A DNA stretch of 64,000 nt from Carboxylicivirga sp. M1479. Lineage in GTDB: Bacteria > Bacteroidota > Bacteroidia > Bacteroidales > Marinilabiliaceae. Below are positions 8,649 to 16,596 of the stretch, in pieces. Each line of letters starts with the position of its first letter. Positions within the stretch are counted from its first letter, which is position 1. The notes under the pieces are model-generated. The model was not told the origin of the DNA and did not search any database. It worked only from the letters and a program-made list of their open reading frames with translations. The stretch spans positions 23,339 through 87,338 of the forward strand of contig NZ_VKDE01000019.1 in NCBI RefSeq assembly GCF_007097485.1, given 5' to 3'. A program made the translations under genes and the position numbers.

Positions 8649-8859
8649 GTGAATCAATTTTTATTTCGTTTTAATTGGGTCTTAAGCAACTTTTGCCTCT
8701 GCCAAAACCAAAGATAATGCGATTTCCAATTTATCACATTAATATGGATATGTTTATAAACAGTACAGGCTAGCTCTGCAAGGTAGACTTCATTGTTATA
8801 TCAGCTTATGCGTTTACTGATAAATCTTATCTTTATTGTCGTAATACAAAACCCATATC

Positions 8860-10503
8860 ATGCGAAATAAAATTCAGATTGCCTTTGCCTTGCTGCTACT
8901 TATGGCTTGTCAAACACCCGAACAAGCGCTTAAAAATGCTGAGTCGAGCATTTCAGGCGAACGAATGAAAGAATACATACTGGAACTGGGCAGTGATGCC
9001 TATCAGGGGCGAAAACCCTTTTCTCAAGGAGAAAAACTGAGCATTGACTACCTAAAAAAATGCTTTCAGGAGATAGGCCTGGAGCCAGCCAATGGCAACA
9101 GTTACTTTCAGAAAGTACCTTTAGTAATGGTAAATGGTAAAGTGGGCACTCCCCTAAATATTACAACGCCTAATACGACTTTATCCTTTGAATACGGTCA
9201 TGATTTTGTGGCTTTTTCGCGCCAGATGACTCCCGAGCTTCAAGTTCAGGACTCTGAATTAGTTTTTGCGGGTTACGGCATTGTGGCTCCTGAATACAAC
9301 TGGAACGACTATGCCGAGCTGGATGTAGCAGGTAAAACAGTTGTGGTACTGGTGAATGATCCTGGTTTAGACTCAGGGCGTCAGGATTTTTTCACGGGCG
9401 ATGCTATGACCTATTACGGGCGTTGGAGTTATAAATATGAAGAAGCTGCACGACAAGGTGCCGAAGCAGTTTTTATAATTCATGATGACAAGGGCGCCGG
9501 CTATCCCTGGTCGGTAGTTGTTAATTCTGCCGCGGTTGCTAAAGTGTACCCCGAAACGGATGATAACTACATGAATAGATGCAAAATAGAGGGATGGATA
9601 CATCAATCACAAGCGAAAGAGTTATTTGCAGCCATGGATCTTAATCTCGATCAGATAATTGAGGAGGCGAAGAAAAACACCTATCAAGGCTTTGAAATGA
9701 AAGCCAAAGCCAAACTTAAGCTTAACAACAGCTGGCATAAAGATGTTTCGCACAATGTAATGGGTATGATACGCGGTACCGATCTGGCTGATGAGTACCT
9801 GTTTTATTCAGCTCACTGGGATCACCTGGGTATTGGTAAAACAATTGATGGCGATTCAATTTATAATGGAGCGGTGGATAATGGCACCTCGCTAGCCTGG
9901 ATGATGGAAATTGCGCACGCTTTTAAAGCCATGCCACAAACGCCACGCCGATCAGTTGTGTTTTTTGCACCAACGGCAGAAGAATCAGGACTTAACGGCT
10001 CGGGTTATTATGCCGATCATCCCATATTCCCTATTCGTAAAACAGTAGCCAACATCAATAACGATTTAATGTTACCCTTTGGTCGATGCAAAGATGTGAT
10101 GGTTACTGGTTATGGTAAATCAAGCCTCGACGATATACTTTTGCAAGAAGCACAAAAGCAAGACCGTTATATTTTACCTGATCCCAATGCGCATACCGGT
10201 ATGTATTATCGCTCCGATCATTTTAGCTTTGCACGCGTTGGTGTGCCAGCTTTATTTGCTCGCGGCAATAACCATCATAGGGAAAAAGGAAAAGAATACA
10301 TGGCTGAGAGGGAGCAATACTGGATTAATAACTGTTACCACAAACCAGATGATGAGTATCAAGATTGGTGGGATTTAAGTGGCGTGGAAGAAGATGCTAA
10401 ACTGCTATTTCGTGTGGGCTGGCACATTGCCAATAGCGACGAATACCCTCAATGGAAAGAAGGATCGGAGTTCAAAGCCATCAGGGATCGACAGTTTGAT
10501 TAA
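8860..10503 (+). CDS. M28 family zinc aminopeptidase, lipoprotein with PA insert
   Basis: A 547-residue exported peptidase. The N-terminus MRNKIQIAFALLLLMAC is a lipoprotein signal. A protease-associated (PA) insert spans roughly residues 120-230 (VFAGYGIVAPEYNWNDYAELDVAGKTVVVLVNDPG). The M28 metal sites are visible in order: FYSAHWDHLGIG (His and Asp), NGAVDNGTSLA (bridging Asp), FFAPTAEESGLNGS (catalytic and metal Glu pair), NINNDL (Asp) and YRSDHFSFARVGVPAL (His). It would release N-terminal residues from peptides in the periplasm. It is divergent from the M14 gene, with 211 bases between them, so the two peptidase genes may share a regulatory region. Confidence 0.93.
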   Translation: MRNKIQIAFALLLLMACQTPEQALKNAESSISGERMKEYILELGSDAYQGRKPFSQGEKLSIDYLKKCFQEIGLEPANGNSYFQKVPLVMVNGKVGTPLNITTPNTTLSFEYGHDFVAFSRQMTPELQVQDSELVFAGYGIVAPEYNWNDYAELDVAGKTVVVLVNDPGLDSGRQDFFTGDAMTYYGRWSYKYEEAARQGAEAVFIIHDDKGAGYPWSVVVNSAAVAKVYPETDDNYMNRCKIEGWIHQSQAKELFAAMDLNLDQIIEEAKKNTYQGFEMKAKAKLKLNNSWHKDVSHNVMGMIRGTDLADEYLFYSAHWDHLGIGKTIDGDSIYNGAVDNGTSLAWMMEIAHAFKAMPQTPRRSVVFFAPTAEESGLNGSGYYADHPIFPIRKTVANINNDLMLPFGRCKDVMVTGYGKSSLDDILLQEAQKQDRYILPDPNAHTGMYYRSDHFSFARVGVPALFARGNNHHREKGKEYMAEREQYWINNCYHKPDDEYQDWWDLSGVEEDAKLLFRVGWHIANSDEYPQWKEGSEFKAIRDRQFD

Positions 10504-10526
10504 CATGTCAATCGCATTTTAAAGTT

Positions 10527-10783
10527 GAATCCCTTTAGGATTCTATAATTGATAATTTTAATTTACCCCAGATTTTATCTGGGGTTATTCTTGTTCAACC
10601 ACGCTGTGGTTGTTGGTGATAAACCCTGAAAAAGATTTAATATTAATAACCTGCATGGAATGCAGGGGGTATGATATATACCTTTTTAATAACAACTACA
10701 AAGTGGTTGAATCTTAAATGCCATTGCTGTGGTTTGATTAAGCTGTACCGCTTAAACTATAATAATCTATAGAGGATGTCCTC
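10527..10783. repeat. Array of short tandem hairpins
   Basis: The 349-base gap after the M28 gene is filled with separate short inverted repeats, mostly with loops of 2-6 bases, spaced about every 20-40 bases and joined by AT-rich linkers. Clear ones are GAATCC/GGATTC (10527-10543), CCCCAGAT/ATCTGGGG (10566-10584), CAACCAC/GTGGTTG (10596-10612), CCTGCAT/ATGCAGG (10650-10666), GGTAT/ATACC followed by five T (10668-10682), CAACTAC/GTGGTTG (10693-10709), TTAAGC/GCTTAA (10738-10755) and GAGGA/TCCTC (10772-10783). The second can serve as the M28 terminator. The number of hairpins goes far beyond one terminator. The array resembles REP-like clusters known in Bacteroidota. Confidence 0.7.
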
Positions 10784-10852
10784 AAAAAACATCTGTTCAA
10801 GTACAAGAGGTAGTTTTGGGGAACCCTTTTCTCATGAATATTGCCAATTTAC

Positions 10853-11452
10853 TTAAGCCTGAATACCTTTAATAAACTCCATTACAATGTTGCCAAAGTT
10901 GGTCATGAATAACTTTACCGCCATTGCCAGCAGAATAATACCGAAAAACTTCTTAAGGATATAGATTCCTCCCTGCCCTATTACGCGCTCCACAAACTTG
11001 GATGATTTAAGAACAAAAAACACAACAGCAATATTCAGGAACAGTGCAATAATGATGTTGATAGTTTCAAATTCGGCACGCAGAGATAAAAGTGTTGTAA
11101 ACGAACCTGCACCAGCTATTAACGGAAACGCTATGGGTACAATGGACGCTCCTGAAGGTGAATCATACTTAAATACTTCAATGCCTAATATCATTTCAAA
11201 AGCCATGATCAGCAATACAAAAGAACCCGCTATGGCAAAGGATGCGATATCAACACCAAAGAGCCCGAGTAAAGCCTCACCTACAAATAAAAATATAATC
11301 ATAATGGTGAAGGCAACTGATGTGGCCTGAAAGGCTTTAATAGGGCCACTTTTCTTTTGAAGATCAAGTATAATAGGCAGCGACCCCAGTATATCAATTA
11401 CTGCAAACAATACTATAAAGGCCGAAACAATTTGTAAAAAGTTAATTTCCAT
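10853..11452 (-). CDS. MarC family integral membrane protein
   Basis: A 199-residue inner-membrane protein with six predicted hydrophobic helices, the usual MarC/UPF0056 size. Family words include FAVIDILGSLPIILDLQ near the N-terminus, EMILGIEVF and PIAFPLIAGAGSFTTLLSL in the middle, and GIILLAMAVKLFMTNF near the end. The function of the family is unsettled; it was once linked to multiple antibiotic resistance. I use ATG at 11452; the longer frame opens only with TTG. Single gene, transcribed towards the hairpin array. Confidence 0.88.
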   Translation of the reverse strand: MEINFLQIVSAFIVLFAVIDILGSLPIILDLQKKSGPIKAFQATSVAFTIMIIFLFVGEALLGLFGVDIASFAIAGSFVLLIMAFEMILGIEVFKYDSPSGASIVPIAFPLIAGAGSFTTLLSLRAEFETINIIIALFLNIAVVFFVLKSSKFVERVIGQGGIYILKKFFGIILLAMAVKLFMTNFGNIVMEFIKGIQA

Positions 11453-11546
11453 CGTGTAGGTTTTTGGCAAAGGTAATTATTTCTATCATTTCAACTTATC
11501 TACCTATAACTACGATGCCCGTACAGAAGTAACAAACCTTAGCACA

Positions 11547-12071
11547 TTATTGCTCAACCTTAATGAGTTTAGACACATCATAGCCCCGTTGGCTTATTTT
11601 AGACAACAGTTTAGTATACTCCTCATCATCCACAAAAGGAGTTCGCGATAAAATCCATAAATACTTATCCGAACTACTTCCAATGATGGCCCATTGGTAG
11701 TTATCATCCAGATCCAACACATAATAATCAGCGTAAAATATCCAGAAGAAAGAGACCTTAAGCTTGCCTTGTTCTTTTAAATCGGGGATTTTAGCTTTAC
11801 CAACAGCAATGGATTCTTCTCCGTTTAATGAGTTTTTAAAACCTGCATTGACCACTTTTATCAATCCATCGTCGCGCATTGAATAGGTGGCCGACACCCC
11901 GACCAAGCCGCGCTCAAACGAATGGTCGTAACGTGCCAGTTCGTACCATTTTCCCATATAACGTTCAATATCCAGCACTTTCACTACCGTTTTATCAACT
12001 TCGTCCGATTGCCCTTTGCAGGCCATTGTTAAAAAACTGATGACTGCCATTATAATTATATTTTTTCCCAT
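11547..12071 (-). CDS. Bacterial lipocalin (Blc-like) lipoprotein
   Basis: A 174-residue lipoprotein with lipobox TMAC at about residue 18. Lipocalin hallmarks are the GxW motif in YMGKWYELARYDHSFERGL, the VSATYSMRDDGLIKVVN strand, and the closing YLWILSRTP plus YTKLLSKISQRGYD. Blc-type proteins sit in the outer membrane and bind lysophospholipids or fatty acids. The ATG overlaps the last 16 bases of the upstream glycosylase gene in another frame, so the two are probably translated from one mRNA. Confidence 0.9.
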   Translation of the reverse strand: MGKNIIIMAVISFLTMACKGQSDEVDKTVVKVLDIERYMGKWYELARYDHSFERGLVGVSATYSMRDDGLIKVVNAGFKNSLNGEESIAVGKAKIPDLKEQGKLKVSFFWIFYADYYVLDLDDNYQWAIIGSSSDKYLWILSRTPFVDDEEYTKLLSKISQRGYDVSKLIKVEQ

Positions 12072-12484
12072 GCTTCAATATCTCCTTGTAATAACGCAAA
12101 TAATGGATGCACATCGTAATTAACCACAAAACGATGCTCATTGTACTTATCTGTATCGCGCACCTTTAGTTTGTTAAGAAGATGGTTCACTTCAAAGGCT
12201 ACTTGTCCGTTGGTTACAGGTATGACTGGTGTTGTTTCAATACCTACAAACTTACTCTTATCAAACTTATAATCGCGGTCAGTGGCCTCCTCCCATATCA
12301 CTTGCAGGTAAAAATTAATGGCATCCAAAGGGCTGTCGGTCTTTTTAAAACGCTTCAGCTGCGGATGATTGCGGTAAGCTTTTGTTTTTCCCTCCAGCAC
12401 ATTTTTAGCCAGAAGGGTCTCACGCCACAAGGCTACCAGTCCTTTGGCATCAAGGTATTTCGGGTGTAAAGACCATAATCGCAT
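12056..12484 (-). CDS. Pyrimidine dimer DNA glycosylase/endonuclease V family protein
   Basis: A 142-residue protein of the Pyr_excise family (PF03013 type). It opens MRLWSLHPKYLDAKGLVALWRE and continues GKTKAYRNHPQLKRFK, which is characteristic. T4 endonuclease V, the founding relative, cuts the glycosyl bond at UV-induced pyrimidine dimers; activity here is inferred. It overlaps the lipocalin start by 16 bases. The first 100 bases of a second, broken copy lie at 14152-14251, so the gene was once duplicated. Confidence 0.8.
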   Translation of the reverse strand: MRLWSLHPKYLDAKGLVALWRETLLAKNVLEGKTKAYRNHPQLKRFKKTDSPLDAINFYLQVIWEEATDRDYKFDKSKFVGIETTPVIPVTNGQVAFEVNHLLNKLKVRDTDKYNEHRFVVNYDVHPLFALLQGDIEAWEKI

Positions 12485-12609
12485 ATGTAGTATCTTTAAT
12501 TTTTCAGCTATGGAGCTTCAACTGCTGAATGAGTTGAGCCTATAGTAAAATACTTTTTGCGATTAATTGTTTAATCATAAGTACCAGAATTACTTCTGTT
12601 TTCTTTCGA

Positions 12610-13425
12610 TTAGGGCAACCACATCGTAATATATTCGGCCACCTCTTCCCATTTTGAATCTCCCATTATCCAATGAGCTTTACCGGCATATACTTTCAAC
12701 GTGCTTTGCGGTTTATATTTTTTAGCCAACTTTTTTGATATTTGGGGAGGAGATGCCAAATCTTTTTCTCCGGCAATAATCAAAACAGGTATATTCACAC
12801 GCCCATAATTTATCTTATTCGGCTTAGGACCGAACACATTTTTGATCCATATCATTTCCTTCATCACCAAACCCGATTCATAGCTCAAATCTGCATAAAT
12901 TTGTTTCTGAACTTCAACTGGTAAAGTATACAATAAACTCTGTTGTGCTTGCTCAAAGGTGGGTTTTACCAAACTACTTTTCAGATTGGACTCTTTGTTA
13001 AGCCATTTTACCGATTGTATACTTTTCGGAGGCGGAATCATGCCATAATTAACAGGTGGTGCCAAAAGTACCATCTGCGATACCAAGCCCTCTGTCGCCA
13101 ATCGTTGAGCCACAATACATCCCATTGAATGCGCTACAAGCACGGGTGCCTGTTCATACTCTTTGAGCAAATCTCGTATTTGTGCTATGTAATCTTCCAT
13201 ACTCAAACCTGCCAACCCCTTATTTTTTACATTTGAATGATACTTTAGATCTGGCAACAAACACTCGTACCCCTTGTTTGTAAAGTAATTACAATAATTA
13301 TCCCATACTGCACCTGTTGACCAGGCGCCATGAATAAATACTACTTGCTTTGATTTCGTATATTGTTGACTTATGCCATTAGTAAGTACTGAAAGAAATA
13401 CCAACACGCCAATTAATTGCTTCAT
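12610..13425 (-). CDS. Alpha/beta hydrolase, exported
   Basis: A 271-residue serine hydrolase with an N-terminal signal peptide ending in NGISQQ. The oxyanion stretch VVFIHGAWSTGAVWD, the nucleophile elbow VAHSMGCIVA (Ser at about residue 100), the acid region PVLIIAGEKDLASPP and the terminal His in AGKAHWIMGD form a full catalytic set. It resembles small esterases of the abhydrolase_6 group. The substrate is unknown. It is spaced 125 bases from the glycosylase gene and may be its own unit. Confidence 0.85.
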   Translation of the reverse strand: MKQLIGVLVFLSVLTNGISQQYTKSKQVVFIHGAWSTGAVWDNYCNYFTNKGYECLLPDLKYHSNVKNKGLAGLSMEDYIAQIRDLLKEYEQAPVLVAHSMGCIVAQRLATEGLVSQMVLLAPPVNYGMIPPPKSIQSVKWLNKESNLKSSLVKPTFEQAQQSLLYTLPVEVQKQIYADLSYESGLVMKEMIWIKNVFGPKPNKINYGRVNIPVLIIAGEKDLASPPQISKKLAKKYKPQSTLKVYAGKAHWIMGDSKWEEVAEYITMWLP

Positions 13426-13516
13426 TGTTTTTATTTTAATTGTGTTATAAAATGATGAAGCAAAAGTAGAGTGATGAGTAGCAACGCTCCTTAACCTATG
13501 GTAAGAAAAGCTAAGG

Positions 13517-14104
13517 TTAACTTTTTTTTCGTATGCGGCTTAATGATTCAGGAGTGACTCTTAAGTAGGAAGCAATCATGTATTGCGGTACACGCTGTGC
13601 TAATGATGGACGTTCTATAACGAGTTTTTTATAACGAGTTTCAGCATCATCAAGCATTAATGAAACTGCTTTGTTATGCCAATTTTTAAATAAAGCCTCA
13701 GCCATAAGTCTGCCTACTCGCTCAAACACCTGACTTTGTGTATACAAACGGTGGAGATCTTTTATGCTTATCACCAATAGCTCGGTATCTTCTATGCACT
13801 TCACTTTCTTTTCGGCAGGTTTGTTATCTAAAGCGCATGTGTAGTCGGCAATAAATTCGTTTTCCATTGCAAATTCGTCAATCACATTTACACCATCCTT
13901 ATTGTATAAGCAAACCATACATCCTTTTAAAACAAAGCCAATTTCGTTTGCCTTACCGCCTTCCTCAATAAAGCTGTCGCCCTTTTTTAATTGCCGATAT
14001 TTAAAGCATTTCATAAAACTCAATAAATCATCGCCATCAATGTTTAAAAAATGCTTAAAATGAGCTTGAACTCCGGTTCCGATTGTGTATTGCTGCTGTT
14101 CCAT
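13517..14104 (-). CDS. Crp/Fnr-type transcriptional regulator
   Basis: A 195-residue regulator. Residues 15-115 form a cyclic-nucleotide-binding-like beta roll (RQLKKGDSFIEEGGKANEIGFVLKGCMVCLY); the C-terminal part is a winged helix ending YMIASYLRVTPESLSRIRKK. The cAMP phosphate-cassette residues are not evident, as is common for Bacteroidota members. I place the start at the ATG at 14104, where homology to the family begins. The frame stays open upstream, but that part reads into a fragment of a pyrimidine-dimer glycosylase gene and is not part of the regulator. The divergent chemoreceptor at 14575 is the nearest possible target. Confidence 0.85.
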   Translation of the reverse strand: MEQQQYTIGTGVQAHFKHFLNIDGDDLLSFMKCFKYRQLKKGDSFIEEGGKANEIGFVLKGCMVCLYNKDGVNVIDEFAMENEFIADYTCALDNKPAEKKVKCIEDTELLVISIKDLHRLYTQSQVFERVGRLMAEALFKNWHNKAVSLMLDDAETRYKKLVIERPSLAQRVPQYMIASYLRVTPESLSRIRKKS

Positions 14105-14151
14105 AAAAATAATTGACTGTACTGCATCTATAATAAATAATTGAATTGACT

Positions 14152-14251
14152 TTTTTTCCTCCATCACATTTTTAGCCCAAAGGGCCTCACGGCACAATGT
14201 CATCAATCCTTTGGAGTCAAGGTATTTTGGGTACATAGATTATGATCGCAT
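14152..14251 (-). pseudogene. 5' remnant of a second pyrimidine dimer glycosylase gene
   Basis: Reading from 14251, ATGCGATCATAATCTATGTACCC aligns with the start of the intact gene at 12484 but has a stop at codon 4 (MRS* in place of MRLW). The following codons give YPKYLDSKGLMTLCREALW against HPKYLDAKGLVALWRETLL in the intact gene. Similarity stops near 14152, where the sequence runs into the leader of the Crp-like gene. Only about 33 of 142 codons remain. Confidence 0.8.
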
Positions 14252-14349
14252 TGTAAGATATTCTTAATACAATGTACTTATAACGTTTATTTAAGGTATT
14301 TACTAAACAACATGGCTTTTATAAGGTTTAATCCAAAACCTTTGAACTT

Positions 14350-14374
14350 GTAGTATACCTCCACCGTATACTAC
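14350..14374. promoter_or_regulatory. Perfect dyad between the Crp-like gene and the chemoreceptor
   Basis: GTAGTATAC (14350-14358) and GTATACTAC (14366-14374) form a perfect 9-bp dyad with a 7-base spacer, about 135 bases before the chemoreceptor's -33 box. A second dyad, AAGGTTT/AAACCTT, lies at 14323-14342. These are the only structures I see in the 14252-14509 part of the gap. They could be an operator or a cruciform. Confidence 0.45.
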
Positions 14375-14509
14375 CAACATATTTAACTCAATACATCGAC
14401 AAGGAAATTTCATGCTAAAACACAGCATATTTAACAATTAAATCAAAGTATAAATACTACTTCAAGGTGTAAAACCCCCTAAAAAAAGAAGCCACCCCCT
14501 ACTTTTGGG

Positions 14510-14542
14510 TTGTATGTACAACAAGGAAAACCAATATTTTTG
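14510..14542 (+). promoter_or_regulatory. Probable promoter of the chemoreceptor at 14575
   Basis: A TTG (14510-14512), 22 bases, then TATTTTTG (14535-14542) matches the Bacteroidota -33/-7 pattern with a slightly long spacer. The -33 box lies inside the dyad TTGTATGTACAA (14510-14521), which could bind a regulator. The start codon is 32 bases downstream of the -7 box. Confidence 0.5.
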
Positions 14543-14574
14543 CATTCAATAATTAATTCATTTAAAAATGTAAT

Positions 14575-15687
14575 ATGATGAGTGACATGATGATTTTCTT
14601 TTTGGGCGTTGGAGGCTCTCTTATTCCTGCGGCAATTTTAGTTCGTCTAATTTTTAAGAAATCATTAATTGCAACCCTTCTTTACTTGATGCTGGTTATT
14701 ATCTACACAGATATTATTGGTTTTTATTTAGTAGGAGTATACGGCATTAAATACTTTTTATATGCTCTTACCATAGGATTTATAGTTGCTATACCAGTGT
14801 TAATGGTGATTAGCAAATTAATTAAAGAGCCATTAATTGAATCGGCCAAAAATATTAAAGAAATAGCTAACGGCAACCTGACTATTAGAATGAGCGAATA
14901 CAGCTTTGACAATGAAATTGGAACACTCAACAAATCACTTAAACAGCTTATCAACAACTCTACCAACATCATTGCTAATATTAAAGATGGATCAGAAAAT
15001 ATCGATTCGGTAAGTAATCAATTAAGTGGTGCTGCACAAACTATTTCGTCTGGTGTTAGTGAGCAGGCAGCAGGAGCTGAAGAGGTATCTTCATCTATGG
15101 AAGAGATGGTATCCAACATTGAGCAGAATACCGAAAATGCATTAAAAACAAAGGATATATCACAAAGAGCGGCCAAAGCTATGGAACAGGTATCCAAGGC
15201 ATCGGAAAATAGCACTAAAGCTGTAAAAGATATATTCTCAAAAATAAATATAGTTGTTGAAATAGCTGAAAAAACAGATTTATTGGCCATTAATGCTGCG
15301 GTGGAAGCTGCCCGTGCAGGTGAAGAAGGTCGTGGTTTCGCGGTTGTTGCAGGCGAGGTTAGAAAATTAGCCGAACGCAGCCAATTAGCAGCTAACGAAA
15401 TTGTTGAGTTAGCCAACCTTGGGATGCAAACAACTGAAGAATCAACTAATATGCTAAAGGGTATCCTTCCCGAAATCAAACAAACATCAAGGTTGGTTGA
15501 AGAAATAGCCGCTGCCAGTCAGGAACAAAATTCAGGTGCACAGCAAGTAAATTCTGCTATTCAACAGTTATCGATGATTACACAGCAAAATGCCTCATCA
15601 TCGGAAGAGATGGCCAGTAATTCAGAAGAAATGGCATCGCAAGCGGCTCAACTAAAAGAAATAACCAGTTTCTATCATTTACGATAA
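14575..15687 (+). CDS. Methyl-accepting chemotaxis protein without a periplasmic sensor
   Basis: A 370-residue chemoreceptor. Residues 6-84 hold about three hydrophobic helices with almost no loop between them, so there is no periplasmic ligand domain. A HAMP domain follows (about 85-138, [11 protein letters not shown]), then the MCP signalling helix pair. The hairpin tip [24 protein letters not shown] to [17 protein letters not shown] (about 227-269) is well conserved, so contact with CheA/CheW is plausible. Glutamine/glutamate pairs at both ends ([17 protein letters not shown]) are candidate methylation sites. No che genes are near it. It may sense membrane state or work with another sensor. 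Confidence 0.9.
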   Translation: MMSDMMIFFLGVGGSLIPAAILVRLIFKKSLIATLLYLMLVIIYTDIIGFYLVGVYGIKYFLYALTIGFIVAIPVLMVISKLIKEPLIESAKNIKEIANGNLTIRMSEYSFDNEIGTLNKSLKQLINNSTNIIANIKDGSENIDSVSNQLSGAAQTISSGVSEQAAGAEEVSSSMEEMVSNIEQNTENALKTKDISQRAAKAMEQVSKASENSTKAVKDIFSKINIVVEIAEKTDLLAINAAVEAARAGEEGRGFAVVAGEVRKLAERSQLAANEIVELANLGMQTTEESTNMLKGILPEIKQTSRLVEEIAAASQEQNSGAQQVNSAIQQLSMITQQNASSSEEMASNSEEMASQAAQLKEITSFYHLR

Positions 15688-15765
15688 ATCAGATTTTAAA
15701 AACTATACCCAAACTACATGGTGTTTGAGAATATGATGAATTAAAACATTCCTTTATTTTTTTAG

Positions 15766-15800
15766 AAAAAGAAGATGCTCTATATGAATGTCTTCTTTTT
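15766..15800. terminator. Bidirectional terminator
   Basis: AAAAAGAAGA (15766-15775) and TCTTCTTTTT (15791-15800) form a 10-bp stem. It lies 79 bases after the chemoreceptor stop and overlaps the last codons of the convergent small membrane protein gene. Confidence 0.65.
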
Positions 15801-16079
15801 ACTTTTCCATTTGAACTGTAATAAGCTGATCAATGAAACCAGAGCCCACACTCCCTCTAATATTATAAAAGGCATATAGTGCATTAGAATGGACGCCAGG
15901 CATGCCATACCAGCACCAACAAGGTTAAGAAGTATAAATGTCAAATCACCTTTATTCAACTTACCCAGCATATTTAGCACGTAGGCCAATAATATTTGAA
16001 ATACACCAATAGAACCAATCCAATCTACTCTATCCATAAAGCCATTTTTTGATGATGAATAAACAGAAGTCGCACTCAT
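15780..16079 (-). CDS. CBU_0592-like small membrane protein
   Basis: A 99-residue inner-membrane protein with three hydrophobic helices. The pattern WIGSIGVFQILLAYVLNML, then FILLNLVGAGMACLAS, then FIILEGVWALVSLISL is that of the CBU_0592 family, whose function is unknown. A terminator at 16107-16137 separates it from the peptide-utilisation operon upstream, so it is probably transcribed on its own. Its 3' end overlaps the terminator shared with the convergent chemoreceptor gene. Confidence 0.75.
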   Translation of the reverse strand: MSATSVYSSSKNGFMDRVDWIGSIGVFQILLAYVLNMLGKLNKGDLTFILLNLVGAGMACLASILMHYMPFIILEGVWALVSLISLLQFKWKSKKKTFI

Positions 16080-16106
16080 CTTGTTTTCTCAATTAGCAAA
16101 AAAACA

Positions 16107-16137
16107 AAAGGCTGCTCAACAAAATTGAACAGCCTTT
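16107..16137 (-). terminator. Terminator of the subtilase-SusCD operon
   Basis: AAAGGCTGCTCAA (16107-16119) and TTGAACAGCCTTT (16125-16137) form a 13-bp stem with one mismatch and a 5-base loop. Read on the minus strand it is followed by TGTTTTTTT. It starts 22 bases after the last gene of the operon. Confidence 0.85.
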
Positions 16138-16158
16138 CCCATTTAAACTTATCCCTAT

Positions 16159-16596
16159 CTATTCAATAATAACATTTACCTCCTGACGAGCTGGGTTTTT
16201 AGCTAAATCGTAAATATCAAACCTTAAGCGATAAATACCTGATTGAATCTGGTACGGGATATCACCACCAAAAAGAACCAAGTTACTCACCTCTTGCAAA
16301 GTTTCCGACAATGGAATCACCATTTCTTCGGGTTCCCAAGGAGAGTCAATACCTTTTAAAGCAGCCCCCTCAATTGGTAACTCTTCAACAAACTCAATAT
16401 TAACACGACACTCTTTTAGAGCCACATCATCTTCAAATATGGCATCCAGGCGTAAAACACCTCCACGAGCAAACTCTTGGTTATTGGTTGGTGAAAGAAC
16501 TGTAACATGAGGTGGATTTTTATCACCTTCGTCTTTACTACAGCCCAAAACTATTACTAATAATACCAGGCCTATTAAATATCTCATCTTTTTCAT
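16159..16596 (-). CDS. DUF4625-like lipoprotein
   Basis: A 145-residue lipoprotein (lipobox VLGCSK, Cys at about residue 19) with a single Ig-like beta sandwich: PPHVTVLSPTNNQEFARGGVLRLDAIFEDDVALKE and the closing YRLRFDIYDLAKNPARQEVNVII. The pattern matches DUF4625 of Bacteroidota. Its ATG overlaps the stop of the upstream gene by one base (TAATG), so translation is coupled. As the last gene of the SusCD operon it is probably a cell-surface accessory protein, perhaps for substrate binding. Confidence 0.75.
   Translation of the reverse strand: MKKMRYLIGLVLLVIVLGCSKDEGDKNPPHVTVLSPTNNQEFARGGVLRLDAIFEDDVALKECRVNIEFVEELPIEGAALKGIDSPWEPEEMVIPLSETLQEVSNLVLFGGDIPYQIQSGIYRLRFDIYDLAKNPARQEVNVIIE

Noticed and set aside
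10527..10783. CRISPR array
   Set aside because: The hairpins differ in sequence, there is no constant repeat of 24-40 bases and no cas gene is near.
14105..14236. N-terminal extension of the Crp-like regulator by 44 residues
   Set aside because: The extra residues match the start of the pyrimidine-dimer glycosylase and are a gene remnant, not a new domain.
15018..15479. A 153-codon minus-strand open frame inside the chemoreceptor gene
   Set aside because: It is antisense to the conserved signalling domain, is rich in Ser/Ala from reversed codons, and has no own promoter or family likeness.
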